DNA of 64,000 nt, taken from the NCBI GenBank assembly GCA_044221445.1, contig JBGAPF010000001.1, positions 186,001 through 250,000 on the forward strand, given 5' to 3'. The translations under genes were made by a program, and so were the position numbers. Every line of letters begins with the position of its first letter. Positions within the stretch are counted from its first letter, which is position 1. The notes below the pieces were generated by a model that was not told where the DNA came from, did no database searches, and saw only the letters and a program-made list of their open reading frames with translations. Origin of the DNA: JBDHTS01 sp044221445. GTDB lineage: Bacteria; Pseudomonadota; Alphaproteobacteria; Micavibrionales; Micavibrionaceae. This document shows positions 1-8,681 of this stretch, piece after piece.

Positions 1-489
1 CTGGGCCGTTCCTGCGTCCTTGGCGATTACCGCACCCGTCCTGTTTTGCAATTGCTGTGGCAGGGCATCACCGACTACATGCTGGACCATAATATCGAAC
101 TGATGTTCGGCTGCGCCAGCTTGCACGGCACCGACATAGACGGCATGGCCATTCCCCTGTCCTATCTTTACCACTACCATCTGGCGCCCGCCGACCTGCG
201 CCCGCGCGCGCTGCCGGACCTGTATGTCGATATGAACATCGTCCCGAAAGACCGGATCGACCATAAAGCCGCCTTCGCCATGCTGCCGCCCCTGATCAAG
301 GGCTATCTGCGTGTCGGCGCGTCGATCGGCGACGGCGCCGTGATCGACCGCCAGTTCAATACGGTCGACGTCTGCATCGTCATGCCGATGAGCCATGTGA
401 CGGCCCGTTACAAGCGTCATTACTCCCGCAAGGTCAACCGGGACATCCCCGAATACGACGACGTCCTCGCGGGCGGCCAGATCCTTTAG
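1..489 (+). CDS. olsB: L-ornithine N-alpha-acyltransferase OlsB (5' end outside window)
   Basis: OlsB transfers a 3-hydroxyacyl group from acyl-ACP to ornithine, the first step of ornithine-lipid synthesis at the inner membrane. The frame is open from base 1, so the N-terminus lies outside the window. The visible part carries family signatures: an LWQGI stretch, an FGCAS-xHGTD segment, the YHYHLAP-xxLRPRALP block, PPLIKGYLRVGA, and FNTVDVCIV near the C-terminus, all typical of the GNAT-fold OlsB/hemolysin-like acyltransferases. olsA follows after two bases, the usual pairing. What I infer is substrate identity; the family call is firm. Confidence 0.9.
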   Translation: MGRSCVLGDYRTRPVLQLLWQGITDYMLDHNIELMFGCASLHGTDIDGMAIPLSYLYHYHLAPADLRPRALPDLYVDMNIVPKDRIDHKAAFAMLPPLIKGYLRVGASIGDGAVIDRQFNTVDVCIVMPMSHVTARYKRHYSRKVNRDIPEYDDVLAGGQIL

Positions 490-491
490 GC

Positions 492-1379
492 ATGCCAGCC
501 CTTCGCGGTTCCATAAAGCTCTCCCTGTTCTGCCTCTGGTGCCTGCTCGGCATCCCCCTGCAATGGCTTGTCCTGCAGGCTACCACCGGAAAGGCCAGCC
601 TAGTCATCCCCCTATACTGGCACAAGGTGCTGTGCGCCCTGTTCGGGCTGAAGGTCGAAACGGAAGGAGAGCCGGTGCGCGGGCGGCAGGTCGTGATCGC
701 CAGCAACCATCTTTCCTATCTCGACATTCCCGTGTTCTCCTGCTTCGTCCCCTGGTCGTTCGTGGCGCGGGCCGATGTGGCGGACTGGCCGCTGTTCGGC
801 ACCCTGGCGCGGCTGCAGCAGACGGCGTTCACTAGCCGGGCCCGCACCGACGCCATGAAGGACCGCGATACGTTGTCGGCGGCGCTGCGGGCGGGCAGGA
901 ACCTGATCATTTTCCCGGAAGGCACCTCGTCCGACGGGGCGGCGGTGCTGCCGTTCAAATCCTCGCTCCTGGGCGCCGCCCTTTCGCAGCCGGGGCTGGC
1001 CGTCCAGCCGGTGACACTCGTGCTGCTTGAAACCGACGGCCGGCCTGTGTCCGGTCCGGCCACCCGAGACCTCTATGCATGGCACGGCGACATGACCCTG
1101 CCGCCCCACCTGTGGGCTTTCGCCAAAAGCCGGGGTGCGCGCCTGCGCCTGGTTTTCCACCCGCCGGTCGACCCCGAACAATGCCAGGACCGCAAACGGC
1201 TGGCGGCCGCGTGCGAGGCCTCCGTCGCCGCCGGGCTGCGCAAAACAATTTCCGCGCAGGGCTGGCTTCCCGCAGGCAATAACGTTAGAATACCAACCAT
1301 CAAGGAGAGCGACGATGAATTTTTCGACCCAGGAAGCCGGCAAGCTTCAGACCTACATGCAGACAAAGTTCGGCAATAA
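492..1379 (+). CDS. olsA: 1-acyl-sn-glycerol-3-phosphate acyltransferase family, OlsA-like
   Basis: PlsC-family acyltransferase of 295 residues that would O-acylate lyso-ornithine lipid, completing the pathway begun by OlsB. The catalytic HX4D motif is NHLSYLD (His73, Asp78) and the glycerolipid-binding FPEGTSS lies at residues 141-147. A hydrophobic N-terminal helix (about residues 10-30) suggests a membrane anchor. The start lies two bases after the olsB stop, indicating one operon. The last 65 bases overlap the start of the next gene, so the extreme C-terminus is non-conserved tail. It could act on lysophosphatidic acid instead; pairing with olsB favours ornithine lipid. Confidence 0.88.
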   Translation: MPALRGSIKLSLFCLWCLLGIPLQWLVLQATTGKASLVIPLYWHKVLCALFGLKVETEGEPVRGRQVVIASNHLSYLDIPVFSCFVPWSFVARADVADWPLFGTLARLQQTAFTSRARTDAMKDRDTLSAALRAGRNLIIFPEGTSSDGAAVLPFKSSLLGAALSQPGLAVQPVTLVLLETDGRPVSGPATRDLYAWHGDMTLPPHLWAFAKSRGARLRLVFHPPVDPEQCQDRKRLAAACEASVAAGLRKTISAQGWLPAGNNVRIPTIKESDDEFFDPGSRQASDLHADKVRQ

Positions 1380-1539
1380 AAACCTGACCCTGCGCACCCG
1401 CGAGCGGGCTGCCGATTCTCTTGAAGTCCTTCTGAGCGGCGAGTTCATCGGGACGATTTATAAAGACGCCGAGGACGGCGATATTTCCTATGATTTCAAC
1501 ATGGCGATCCTCGATATCGACATCCAGGATCAGGCGTAA
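1315..1539 (+). CDS. DUF3126 family small protein
   Basis: Small acidic protein of 74 residues whose sequence pattern (TYMQ-KFGN at the start, then DSLEVLLSGEFIG and a DGDISYDFNMAILD-like end) matches the alphaproteobacterial DUF3126 family; its function is unknown. The ATG at 1315 is chosen because AAGGAGAG lies just upstream and it gives the family's usual length; the same frame stays open further upstream but without a ribosome site. It overlaps the 3' end of olsA in another frame, so translation may be coupled. Confidence 0.82.
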   Translation: MNFSTQEAGKLQTYMQTKFGNKNLTLRTRERAADSLEVLLSGEFIGTIYKDAEDGDISYDFNMAILDIDIQDQA

Positions 1540-1624
1540 CTTGCATTATCCTGCCATATTTGAGTAGAATCAAACGACAGGCTGGGTTAACATGAAAAGA
1601 AACCAGCAGGGGCTTTGAGGACGT

Positions 1625-2530
1625 ATGAACCTTAAAACGATGGCAAAACGGCCAAGACCGGGCATGACAGCCCTGACCATCGTTGTGTCATGCCTTCTGG
1701 CGTTAACGGCCGGGCTGGCCCGCGCCGCGGATCCCACCACCCCTTGCGATCCCCAGTTCATGCAGGCTATGGGCGCCCGCGCCTGGCTGGAAGCCCAGCG
1801 CGAGATTACCCAGAACCAGAACCTGATCTCCAAGCCCGACAGCGTTCTTGAATATTCCTGCTTTATCGGCTTCCTGAACAAGGCCGCCAGCAATTTCCCC
1901 GTCGGTACCTTGCCCCGCCAGTTTTCGGAAACGGATAAGTGGGCCACGGACGGCTTCGATGAAACATCGACGGATAAAGCCCTGACCAGTGTCGTCGCCA
2001 GCGCGCTCTCGGCTTATATAGACTCAAACTTTCCGCATACCTTCATGGGTGGTCGCCTGGACTTTCCCGACAAGCCGAACGGCGACGATATGGGCGAGGT
2101 CGATGGAGGGGTCGATTACGAGTGCGACACCATGGCCCGCGTCTGGACGGCGGCGCGTTGCCTGAACTTCGCCGCGCGGGCGGATGAAGACGGGTTCCAT
2201 GATTTCTTCTATATGCGCGACAACGACCCCCGCAACCTGCCCGAGGAATTCGAGGCCTGCGATGCGCCGGTCGCCAATTATAATACGGCGCTGAAAGAAG
2301 CGTTCAACAACAAGCAGAACATGTTCGTCCTTGCCGCGGGCGATGACAACCCGCCGGACGGCACACCGTATCTGACGGACGACGTCCAAAGCTATTTCAA
2401 CCTGATCATGCCGGGTGCCTGCGCCGCAGCCATACCGACCGGTGTCACGATCCGCCGCGGCGGCGGGGATGTGGCCGACATGGTTTGCCCGAACCCCGGC
2501 TGCTCCTATAACGGCGCTACATGTAATTAA
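1625..2530 (+). CDS. Hypothetical secreted cysteine-rich protein
   Basis: I do not recognise this 301-residue protein. It begins with a charged segment and a clear signal peptide (hydrophobic core around residues 15-32, likely cleavage after LARA). The mature part is acidic and has several cysteines, three of them near the C-terminus (VCPNPGCSYNGATC), suggesting disulfides in the periplasm. There is no membrane helix beyond the signal. GAGG precedes the ATG by a good spacing. The preceding 85-base gap holds no recognisable element. It sits between lipid genes and waaA but nothing shows a role in lipid A assembly. Confidence 0.7.
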   Translation: MNLKTMAKRPRPGMTALTIVVSCLLALTAGLARAADPTTPCDPQFMQAMGARAWLEAQREITQNQNLISKPDSVLEYSCFIGFLNKAASNFPVGTLPRQFSETDKWATDGFDETSTDKALTSVVASALSAYIDSNFPHTFMGGRLDFPDKPNGDDMGEVDGGVDYECDTMARVWTAARCLNFAARADEDGFHDFFYMRDNDPRNLPEEFEACDAPVANYNTALKEAFNNKQNMFVLAAGDDNPPDGTPYLTDDVQSYFNLIMPGACAAAIPTGVTIRRGGGDVADMVCPNPGCSYNGATCN

Positions 2531-2556
2531 AGGCAGGCGTCTGCCTCTGTTCCGGA

Positions 2557-3873
2557 ATGATGCCGTTCGATATGATCAGACTTTATGAAACTATGATGAG
2601 TGCGGGCGGTCCGCTGCTCCAGTCCCTGCTGCAGAAACGCCAGGGGCTCGGCAAGGAAAGCGCCTCGCGCATGAACGAGCGCATGGGCTATGCCTCCCGG
2701 TTCAGGCCGAGGGGCAAGCTGGCCTGGGTTCACGCCGCCAGCGTCGGCGAGGCACAGTCGGCCATCATCCTGATCCACGCCCTGCTGCTCCGGGACCCGG
2801 CGCTGCATGTTTTGGTCACGACCGGCACGGTGACGTCCGCCACGCTTCTGGACAAGCGCCTGCCCCCCAACGCCTTCCACCAGTTCTTCCCGCTCGACCG
2901 CCCCGAATGGGTGCGGGCGTTCCTCGACCACTGGTCGCCCGATCTGGTGCTCTGGATGGAATCCGAACTCTGGCCTGCCATGCTCCACGAGGTTAAAACG
3001 CGGCGCATTCCGGCGGCACTGGTCAACGCGCGCCTGTCGGCCCGGTCTTTCCGCCGCTGGAGCCTGGCAAAAAAAACCTCCGCGGCGATTTTATCGGCCT
3101 TCGATATCGTCCTGACCCAGACCGAAACCGACCGCGCGCGCTTCGCGGCCCTTGGCGCGAAGGACGTCCGCGTCACCGACAACCTGAAATACAGCGCCGC
3201 CGCCCTGCCCTGCGACATGGATGCGCTTGCGTCCCTGCAGCGCCAGGTGGAAGGCCGCCCTGTATGGCTTTACGCCAGCACGCATGAAGGCGAGGAAAGC
3301 CTGGCCTTCCGCCTTCACAAAAACCTTGAAGCCGCCCTGCCCGGCCTTCTGACCGTTATCGTGCCACGCCATCCGGAACGGCGGCAGGCCTTGCTGGAGA
3401 CCGCAACGGAGGCCGGGCTGAAAGCAAAACTTCGCTCCCTCAAGCCATCCATCGAAGCGCAGGACCAGGTTTACATCGCCGACACGCTCGGCGAACTCGG
3501 CCTTTTCTACCGCCTGTGTCCCGTCGCCTGCATCGGACGGTCGTTCAGCCGGGACGGCGGCGGCGGGCATAATCCGCTGGAAGCGGCCCAGCTTGGCTGC
3601 GCGCCGCTGCACGGCCCGCACGTCCAGAACATGACCGCCATTTACGACGATATGAAAGCGGCGGGTGCGGTCCGGTCCCTGGCCAGCGAAGCCGATTTCG
3701 AACTTCAGCTTCTGCGCCTGCTGCGGGACCCTGCCGCGCTGAACGATTTGCAGCAGGCCGCGCTGCGCTTTATGACCGGCAAGGCGCATATCGTCGATAC
3801 CGTCATGACAGCGCTTGCCCCGCTGATCGACCATCCGCATCCCCATGCCCGGGATCTGCGTGTATGCGCCTGA
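2557..3873 (+). CDS. waaA: 3-deoxy-D-manno-octulosonic acid (Kdo) transferase WaaA
   Basis: WaaA adds Kdo from CMP-Kdo to the lipid IVA precursor on the cytoplasmic face of the inner membrane. The 438-residue protein has the GT30 family signature HAASVGEAQSA near residue 60, VTTGTVTSA, the ESELWP motif near residue 137, and a C-terminal GRSFSRDGGGGHNPLEAA block that lines the nucleotide-sugar site. An N-terminal hydrophobic segment is short. The ATG at 2557 is used; an in-frame ATG at 2572 is an alternative. The stop overlaps lpxK by 10 bases, so the two are translationally coupled. Confidence 0.95.
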   Translation: MMPFDMIRLYETMMSAGGPLLQSLLQKRQGLGKESASRMNERMGYASRFRPRGKLAWVHAASVGEAQSAIILIHALLLRDPALHVLVTTGTVTSATLLDKRLPPNAFHQFFPLDRPEWVRAFLDHWSPDLVLWMESELWPAMLHEVKTRRIPAALVNARLSARSFRRWSLAKKTSAAILSAFDIVLTQTETDRARFAALGAKDVRVTDNLKYSAAALPCDMDALASLQRQVEGRPVWLYASTHEGEESLAFRLHKNLEAALPGLLTVIVPRHPERRQALLETATEAGLKAKLRSLKPSIEAQDQVYIADTLGELGLFYRLCPVACIGRSFSRDGGGGHNPLEAAQLGCAPLHGPHVQNMTAIYDDMKAAGAVRSLASEADFELQLLRLLRDPAALNDLQQAALRFMTGKAHIVDTVMTALAPLIDHPHPHARDLRVCA

Positions 3874-4829
3874 AAACGCCGCGGTTCTGGCAGGCAAAAG
3901 GATGGTTTTCCACGATTCTCCTGCCCGCCTCGTTGCTTTACGCCCTGGGCCATGCCATTCATCAGCGTTTAGGAACGCCTTACCGTTCACTGATACCCGT
4001 CCTCTGCATCGGCAACCTGGTCGCAGGCGGCAGCGGCAAGACGCCGGTGGCGCTGGCGCTGGCGGACCTCGTCCGCAAGCACGGCATCGCGCTCGCGCCG
4101 GTTTTCCTGACGCGCGGCTATGGCGGAAAACTGAAAGGCCCGGTTTTTGTCCACCCGCCAAGCCATAGTGCTGACGACGTCGGTGACGAACCTCTGCTTC
4201 TGGCCCGCAAGGCGCCCACGATTGTGGCGGGCAGCCGTAAGGACGGCGCCGGCCTGGCGGAACAAAGCGGGGCGGACCTCATTATCATGGATGACGGCCT
4301 GCATAATACGTCGCTTCACAAAACACTCAAGATCGCCGTCATCGACAGCGCGACGCGGTTCGGCAACGGGCGCATGCTTCCGGCTGGTCCGCTGCGTACG
4401 CCTTTAAAGAGAGGCCTGGAGGCCGTCGATGCCTTCATCGTCGTCGGCGACGAAATCTTGCCACTGCCGCCCAAGCCTGTGTTCCGCGCCAGGCTTGAAT
4501 CGTCCTGGCGGCCCGAACAGGAAACGAAATACCTGGCGTTCTGCGGCATCGGCCAGCCCGCACGGTTTTTCCGCATGCTCGAACGCCTGGGCGCCGACCT
4601 CGCCGGGAAACGGACATTTCCGGATCACGCGCCTTACACGCGGCAGGACCTCGACATGCTGGCAAAGGTGGCGGCGCGCCATAACGCCCGCCTGGTCACC
4701 ACGACGAAAGACGCCGAACGCCTGCCTGCTGGCTTTATCGTCGATAACGCGGTAGGCATTGTGCCGGTGACGATGACGTGGGACGACGAACCCCGCTTCG
4801 CCGCCTGGTTGAAAACCACGCTGGGGTAA
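3864..4829 (+). CDS. lpxK: Tetraacyldisaccharide 4'-kinase LpxK
   Basis: LpxK phosphorylates the 4' position of the lipid A disaccharide at the inner membrane. The 321-residue length is normal. The P-loop GNLVAGGSGKT occupies residues 50-60, an unusual Walker A with the family's GGSGKTP form, and a DDGLHN motif follows near residue 144. An N-terminal hydrophobic stretch (about 14-32) is the membrane helix. The gene lies between waaA (10-base overlap) and an acyltransferase (4-base gap), forming a Kdo-lipid A cluster. Confidence 0.95.
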   Translation: MRLKTPRFWQAKGWFSTILLPASLLYALGHAIHQRLGTPYRSLIPVLCIGNLVAGGSGKTPVALALADLVRKHGIALAPVFLTRGYGGKLKGPVFVHPPSHSADDVGDEPLLLARKAPTIVAGSRKDGAGLAEQSGADLIIMDDGLHNTSLHKTLKIAVIDSATRFGNGRMLPAGPLRTPLKRGLEAVDAFIVVGDEILPLPPKPVFRARLESSWRPEQETKYLAFCGIGQPARFFRMLERLGADLAGKRTFPDHAPYTRQDLDMLAKVAARHNARLVTTTKDAERLPAGFIVDNAVGIVPVTMTWDDEPRFAAWLKTTLG

Positions 4830-4833
4830 GCAG

Positions 4834-5724
4834 ATGAAAACAATAAGGTATAGGACCGAATGGGCCGTGCTTTTGCTTTTTTTCGCCTTGTGCCGCGCCC
4901 TGCCGGTCGATAAAGCCTCGGCTATCGGCGGCTGGATCGGTCGGCTGGTCGGGCCGCGTCTCGCCGCCTCCCGCAAGGCCCTCGCCAACATCGCCGAGGC
5001 CCTTCCGGACAAAGGCGAAGCGGAACGGAAAATCATCCTGCGCGACATGTGGGACAACCTGGGCCGCGTCATGGCCGAATACCCTCATCTGGGGCAGATC
5101 GCGGGCGAGCGCACTACCGTCCAGGATATCGGCCTGTTTCATCGCATCCGCGACGACGGCCAGCCCGCGCTGATCATCGCCGCGCATCTCGCCAACTGGG
5201 AAGTGGCGGGTCCAGCCGCCCTTCTGCAGGGTGGGTTCGAACTCGACCTCGTCTACCGCGCCCCCAACAATCCATGGACCGACAAACTCCTGAAAGAAGC
5301 GCGCGCGGTCCGGCCCGATCTGCGCACCATGCCGAAATCGAAGGCGGGGGCCCGCCAGATCATGCAGTCCCTGAAGGAAAACCGCCATGTCGGCATCCTG
5401 ATCGACCAGAAATACAATGAAGGCATTCCGGTGCCGTTTTTCGGACGACCGGCGATGACGTCCCCCGCCGCCGTGCAACTGGCCCAGAAATTCAGGTGTC
5501 CGCTGGTGATGGCGAGGCTCGAACGCCTGGACAAGGCGCGGTTCAGCATCACGGCGACCGAAATCCCCTATCTGGACGATGCCGGAAACCCTTTGCCCGC
5601 CGAAACGGTCCTGGCGACGATCCATGGCCATCTGGAACGATGGATCCGCGAACGCCCGGGCCAGTGGTTATGGCTGCACCGCCGCTGGCCCTCTCAGGCC
5701 GCTTTGGAAACCAGTTCCGTATAA
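4834..5724 (+). CDS. Lysophospholipid/lipid A late acyltransferase, LpxL/HtrB family
   Basis: This 296-residue protein belongs to the lipid A biosynthesis lauroyl/myristoyl acyltransferase family, which adds secondary acyl chains to Kdo-lipid A. The catalytic HX4E motif is HLANWE (His118, Glu123), followed by VYRAPNNP and the DQKYNEG-VPFFGRPA block, all typical. An N-terminal membrane segment covers about residues 9-23. It follows lpxK by four bases and is the last gene of the rightward cluster; its 3' end overlaps the convergent kinase gene by 31 bases. Whether it is LpxL or LpxM cannot be decided from sequence alone. Confidence 0.9.
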   Translation: MKTIRYRTEWAVLLLFFALCRALPVDKASAIGGWIGRLVGPRLAASRKALANIAEALPDKGEAERKIILRDMWDNLGRVMAEYPHLGQIAGERTTVQDIGLFHRIRDDGQPALIIAAHLANWEVAGPAALLQGGFELDLVYRAPNNPWTDKLLKEARAVRPDLRTMPKSKAGARQIMQSLKENRHVGILIDQKYNEGIPVPFFGRPAMTSPAAVQLAQKFRCPLVMARLERLDKARFSITATEIPYLDDAGNPLPAETVLATIHGHLERWIRERPGQWLWLHRRWPSQAALETSSV

Positions 5725-6692
5725 CGGATTTCAGGCCTCGGCCCCATATGGCCGATGACTTCGGCGGCGGCAAGGGACCCCAGCCGCGCGCATTGCTTCA
5801 TATCGAGTTTTTGTGAAAACCCGTACAGGAACCCGGCGGCATACTGGTCGCCCGCCCCGGTCGTGTCCACAAGCCGGGTCTTTTCCGCCGGAACGGTTAC
5901 GACACCGTCCGCCGTCACGACGACGGATCCCTGCGCGCCGCGCGTCAGCGCCGCGATTTCGCATTTTCCGGCGATGCGTTTCGCGGCGTCCTCGAAGCTG
6001 TCGGTCTGGTACAGCGATTTGATCTCGTCCTCGTTGGCGAACAGGATATCGACATGATGTTCGACAAGGTCGAGGAAATCTGCGCGGTGCCGCCCGACGC
6101 AGAAAGAATCGGAAAGGCTCAAAGACACCCTCCGTCCCGCCTCGTGCGCGATTTTGGCGGCCAGCCGGAACGCCGCTTTGGCCTGGACCGGGTCGAACAG
6201 GTATCCCTCCAGATAGGTAATGGCCGACGACGCCACAAGCCGGTCATCGATATCGTCAGTGGTCAGTTCGACCGCCGCGCCCAGAAACGTGTTCATGGTC
6301 CGCTGCCCGTCCGGCGTCACCAGGATCATGCAGCGCCCGGTCGACGCCCCGCCGGTCAGCGGCGCTGTGCCATAGGCCACGCCCTGCGCCTTCATGTCAT
6401 GGGCGAAGACTTCGCCCAGCTGGTCCGTGGCGACCTTGCCGATATAGGCGCCGCGGCCGCCGAAGGACGCAAACCCGGCCATCGTGTTTCCCGCGGATCC
6501 TCCCGAAACCTCGATCCCCGCAGGCATGGCGGCATAGAGTTCGGTCGCTCGCTTCTCATCGATCAGGTTCATCGACCCTTTTTTCATGCCGTGCTTTTTG
6601 TCCTGTTCGGCGATCATTGCCTCGTCCGCATGGGCCAGGACGTCGACCAGCGCGTTACCGATGGCGAGGAGGTCATAAGCGAGGCTGGACAT
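5694..6692 (-). CDS. Adenosine kinase-like PfkB family carbohydrate/nucleoside kinase
   Basis: A 332-residue PfkB-fold kinase of the adenosine-kinase-like group common in Alphaproteobacteria. It has the N-terminal GNALVDVLA segment, the GGSAGNTMAGFASFGG region that binds the sugar, and the C-terminal DTTGAGDQYAAGF motif with the catalytic base Asp282. The ATG at 6692 is chosen because GGAAAG sits upstream and the protein then begins at the conserved AYDLLAIGNA; a longer frame begins 42 bases earlier without support. It converges on the acyltransferase gene with a 31-base overlap. The substrate (adenosine, inosine or a sugar) is inferred only. Confidence 0.87.
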   Translation of the reverse strand: MSSLAYDLLAIGNALVDVLAHADEAMIAEQDKKHGMKKGSMNLIDEKRATELYAAMPAGIEVSGGSAGNTMAGFASFGGRGAYIGKVATDQLGEVFAHDMKAQGVAYGTAPLTGGASTGRCMILVTPDGQRTMNTFLGAAVELTTDDIDDRLVASSAITYLEGYLFDPVQAKAAFRLAAKIAHEAGRRVSLSLSDSFCVGRHRADFLDLVEHHVDILFANEDEIKSLYQTDSFEDAAKRIAGKCEIAALTRGAQGSVVVTADGVVTVPAEKTRLVDTTGAGDQYAAGFLYGFSQKLDMKQCARLGSLAAAEVIGHMGPRPEIRYTELVSKAA

Positions 6693-6720
6693 GGGCTTTC
6701 CTTTTTCAAATCTCGGACGG

Positions 6721-6766
6721 ACACGAATACACACGAATTCGTTGGCGATTTAAAGCGTATTCGTGT
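6721..6766. promoter_or_regulatory. Inverted-repeat operator candidate between kinase and TetR-like genes
   Basis: The divergent gap holds a perfect 10-base inverted repeat, ACACGAATAC at 6721-6730 and GTATTCGTGT at 6757-6766, with an inner palindrome ACGAATTCGT at 6733-6742. The ACGAAT/ATTCGT half-site thus occurs four times. Its place 27 bases before the start of the TetR-like gene is what an autoregulatory operator would have, but a dispersed intergenic repeat is also possible. Confidence 0.45.
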
Positions 6767-6792
6767 TTATTGATGCCAGTCAGGGTTAAAAA

Positions 6793-7380
6793 ATGGCGAA
6801 ATCCTCAGCAAAACCAAAACCATCCTTGCGGGACCGGGCCGTCAAAGCCGCCCTCGGCCTTGCCGCCCGCGATGGCTGGCGTCACGTAACGCTCCAGGCG
6901 GTGGCCGCCGAGTCGGACATCCCCCTGGCCGATCTTCATGACCATTTCGAGGATCGTTTCGATCTTCTGGCCGCCTATGGGCGCATGATCGACCGCAAGG
7001 TTCTGGAAATCGCCGCAAACTCCGATGAAACGCTTTCGCCCCGTGACCGCCTTTTCGATCTTCTGATGGAACGGTTCGATGTTTTGAACGACGACCGTGC
7101 AGGGGTCGTTGCCGTTCTTAAAGATATGAAATTCGACCCTGCCACGGCCTTGCTGACCCTGCCTCACTTGGGCCGCTCGATGGGCTGGATGCTCGAAGCA
7201 GCACGTATCGACACGTCCGGATGCAGGGGCGCACTGAAAATACTGGGCCTTACAGCCGTTTATCTTGAAACTCTTAAGCATTGGATGACCGACGGGTCGG
7301 AAGATATGTCCGTGACCATGGCCGCGCTGGATAAAATTCTTGGCCGCGCAGAGCATTGGGCTGGAAAATTAAGCTTGTAG
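6793..7380 (+). CDS. TetR/COQ9-like family protein
   Basis: A 195-residue helical protein. The N-terminal part (RDRAVKAALGLAARDGWRHVTLQAVAAESDIPLADLHDHF) reads as a TetR-type helix-turn-helix at residues 12-50, with the family's DLHDHFEDRFDLL continuation. The C-terminal segment around residues 150-190 (AVYLETLKHWMTDGSEDM) resembles COQ9, which itself has a TetR fold and works in ubiquinone synthesis. I cannot decide between a DNA-binding regulator and a COQ9-like lipid-binding protein. The inverted repeats just upstream favour regulation. AGGG lies at normal spacing before the ATG. Confidence 0.72.
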   Translation: MAKSSAKPKPSLRDRAVKAALGLAARDGWRHVTLQAVAAESDIPLADLHDHFEDRFDLLAAYGRMIDRKVLEIAANSDETLSPRDRLFDLLMERFDVLNDDRAGVVAVLKDMKFDPATALLTLPHLGRSMGWMLEAARIDTSGCRGALKILGLTAVYLETLKHWMTDGSEDMSVTMAALDKILGRAEHWAGKLSL

Positions 7381-7390
7381 CTTAAGATTA

Positions 7391-8611
7391 TTACGCGACC
7401 GCATAGCGGAACACATGATGTTCGTTCCACAGCATTTCTAGCGTATCGCACAGCGTGTCCACGTCCGCGATGTCATGAGCCGCCGTCGCCGTCAGCCTCA
7501 GGCGCTCCGTCCCCTTCGGCACAGTAGGATAATTGATCGGCTGGACATAAATGTCATGCCGGTCGAGCAGGATATCGGTCACCGCCTTGCAGCATGCGGC
7601 ATCGCCCACGATCAGGGGCACGATATGGCTTTCCCCCTTTAAATAAGGAAGCCCGGCATTTTCCAGGCGGCTTTTCAGATGCCTGACGTTCCGGCGCTGA
7701 CGCTGGCGTTCCATATCCGACACCATCAAATGTTCGATGCTGGCCTTCGCGCCCGCCAGCACCGCGGGCGGCAGGGACGTCGTGAAGATGAAGCCCGGCG
7801 CATGGGAGCGCACGGCATCCACCGCCGCCGCGCTTCCGGCGATATATCCGCCCATCAAGCCATAGGCCTTACCGAACGTTCCTTCGATAACGTCTATGCG
7901 GTCCATCAGGCCGCGCTCTTCCGCCACCCCCGCCCCGCGCGGTCCGTACATACCCACGGCGTGCACTTCATCCAGGTATGTGAAAGCGTTATGACGCCTG
8001 GCTAAGGCGACGATGTCGGCCAGGGGCGCGATATCCCCTTCCATGGAATAAACGGATTCGAACGCGATGATTTTGGCGCGCTCCATCGGCTGCGCTTTCA
8101 GCAAGTCTTCAAGATGCGTCATATCGTTATGGCGGAAAACGAATTTTTCGCATCGGCTGGATTTCACGCCATGGATCATCGAGGCATGATTGAGGGCGTC
8201 CGAAAAGATGGCGCAGTCGGGCAGCAGGCGCCCGAGCGTGCCGAGCGCCCCTTCATTGGCCACGTAACCGGACGAAAACGTCAAGGCGGATTCTTTACGA
8301 TGCAGCGCCGCCAGCGTCCGCTCCAGTTCGACATGATAGCGCGTGGTGCCGGAGATATTGCGCGTGCCACCAGCGCCCGCGCCGCTGCGCGCCATGGCGG
8401 TCTTCATCGCCTCCAGCACCGTCCGGTTCTGCCCCATGCCGAGGTAATCGTTGGAGCACCAGACCGTCACTTCGCGGGACGAACCGTCCGGCGCATGGTA
8501 AACGGCTTTGGGAAAACGCCCCGCGATGCGTTCCAGCGTCGCAAAGCTGCGGTAGCGGCCTTCCTGTTTCAGGCTGTCGATGGCGGATGAGAAATGCGCT
8601 TCGTAATCCAT
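7391..8611 (-). CDS. hemA: 5-aminolevulinate synthase
   Basis: PLP enzyme condensing glycine and succinyl-CoA to 5-aminolevulinate, the first step of heme synthesis by the C4 pathway. The 406-residue length is standard. GGTRNISGTT lies at residues 81-90, the substrate loop; DEVHAVGMYGPRGAG near 214-228 holds the PLP-contacting Asp and His; and GTFGKAYG places the Schiff-base lysine at 248, the position known for the Rhodobacter enzyme. This numbering supports the ATG at 8611 over the ATG at 8623; the frame extends much further upstream only because it runs antisense through the ribokinase gene. It ends close to the convergent TetR-like gene. Confidence 0.96.
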   Translation of the reverse strand: MDYEAHFSSAIDSLKQEGRYRSFATLERIAGRFPKAVYHAPDGSSREVTVWCSNDYLGMGQNRTVLEAMKTAMARSGAGAGGTRNISGTTRYHVELERTLAALHRKESALTFSSGYVANEGALGTLGRLLPDCAIFSDALNHASMIHGVKSSRCEKFVFRHNDMTHLEDLLKAQPMERAKIIAFESVYSMEGDIAPLADIVALARRHNAFTYLDEVHAVGMYGPRGAGVAEERGLMDRIDVIEGTFGKAYGLMGGYIAGSAAAVDAVRSHAPGFIFTTSLPPAVLAGAKASIEHLMVSDMERQRQRRNVRHLKSRLENAGLPYLKGESHIVPLIVGDAACCKAVTDILLDRHDIYVQPINYPTVPKGTERLRLTATAAHDIADVDTLCDTLEMLWNEHHVFRYAVA

Positions 8612-8681
8612 CGGTTTTTCCATTATCCTGTTAAAAAGGCATATACAATCGTCCCGCCTTCCGCCACAGGATTTTACGCCC

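Noticed and set aside
612..1343. 243-codon leftward frame over olsA
   Set aside because: Opposite strand of a well-supported acyltransferase gene; no family features.
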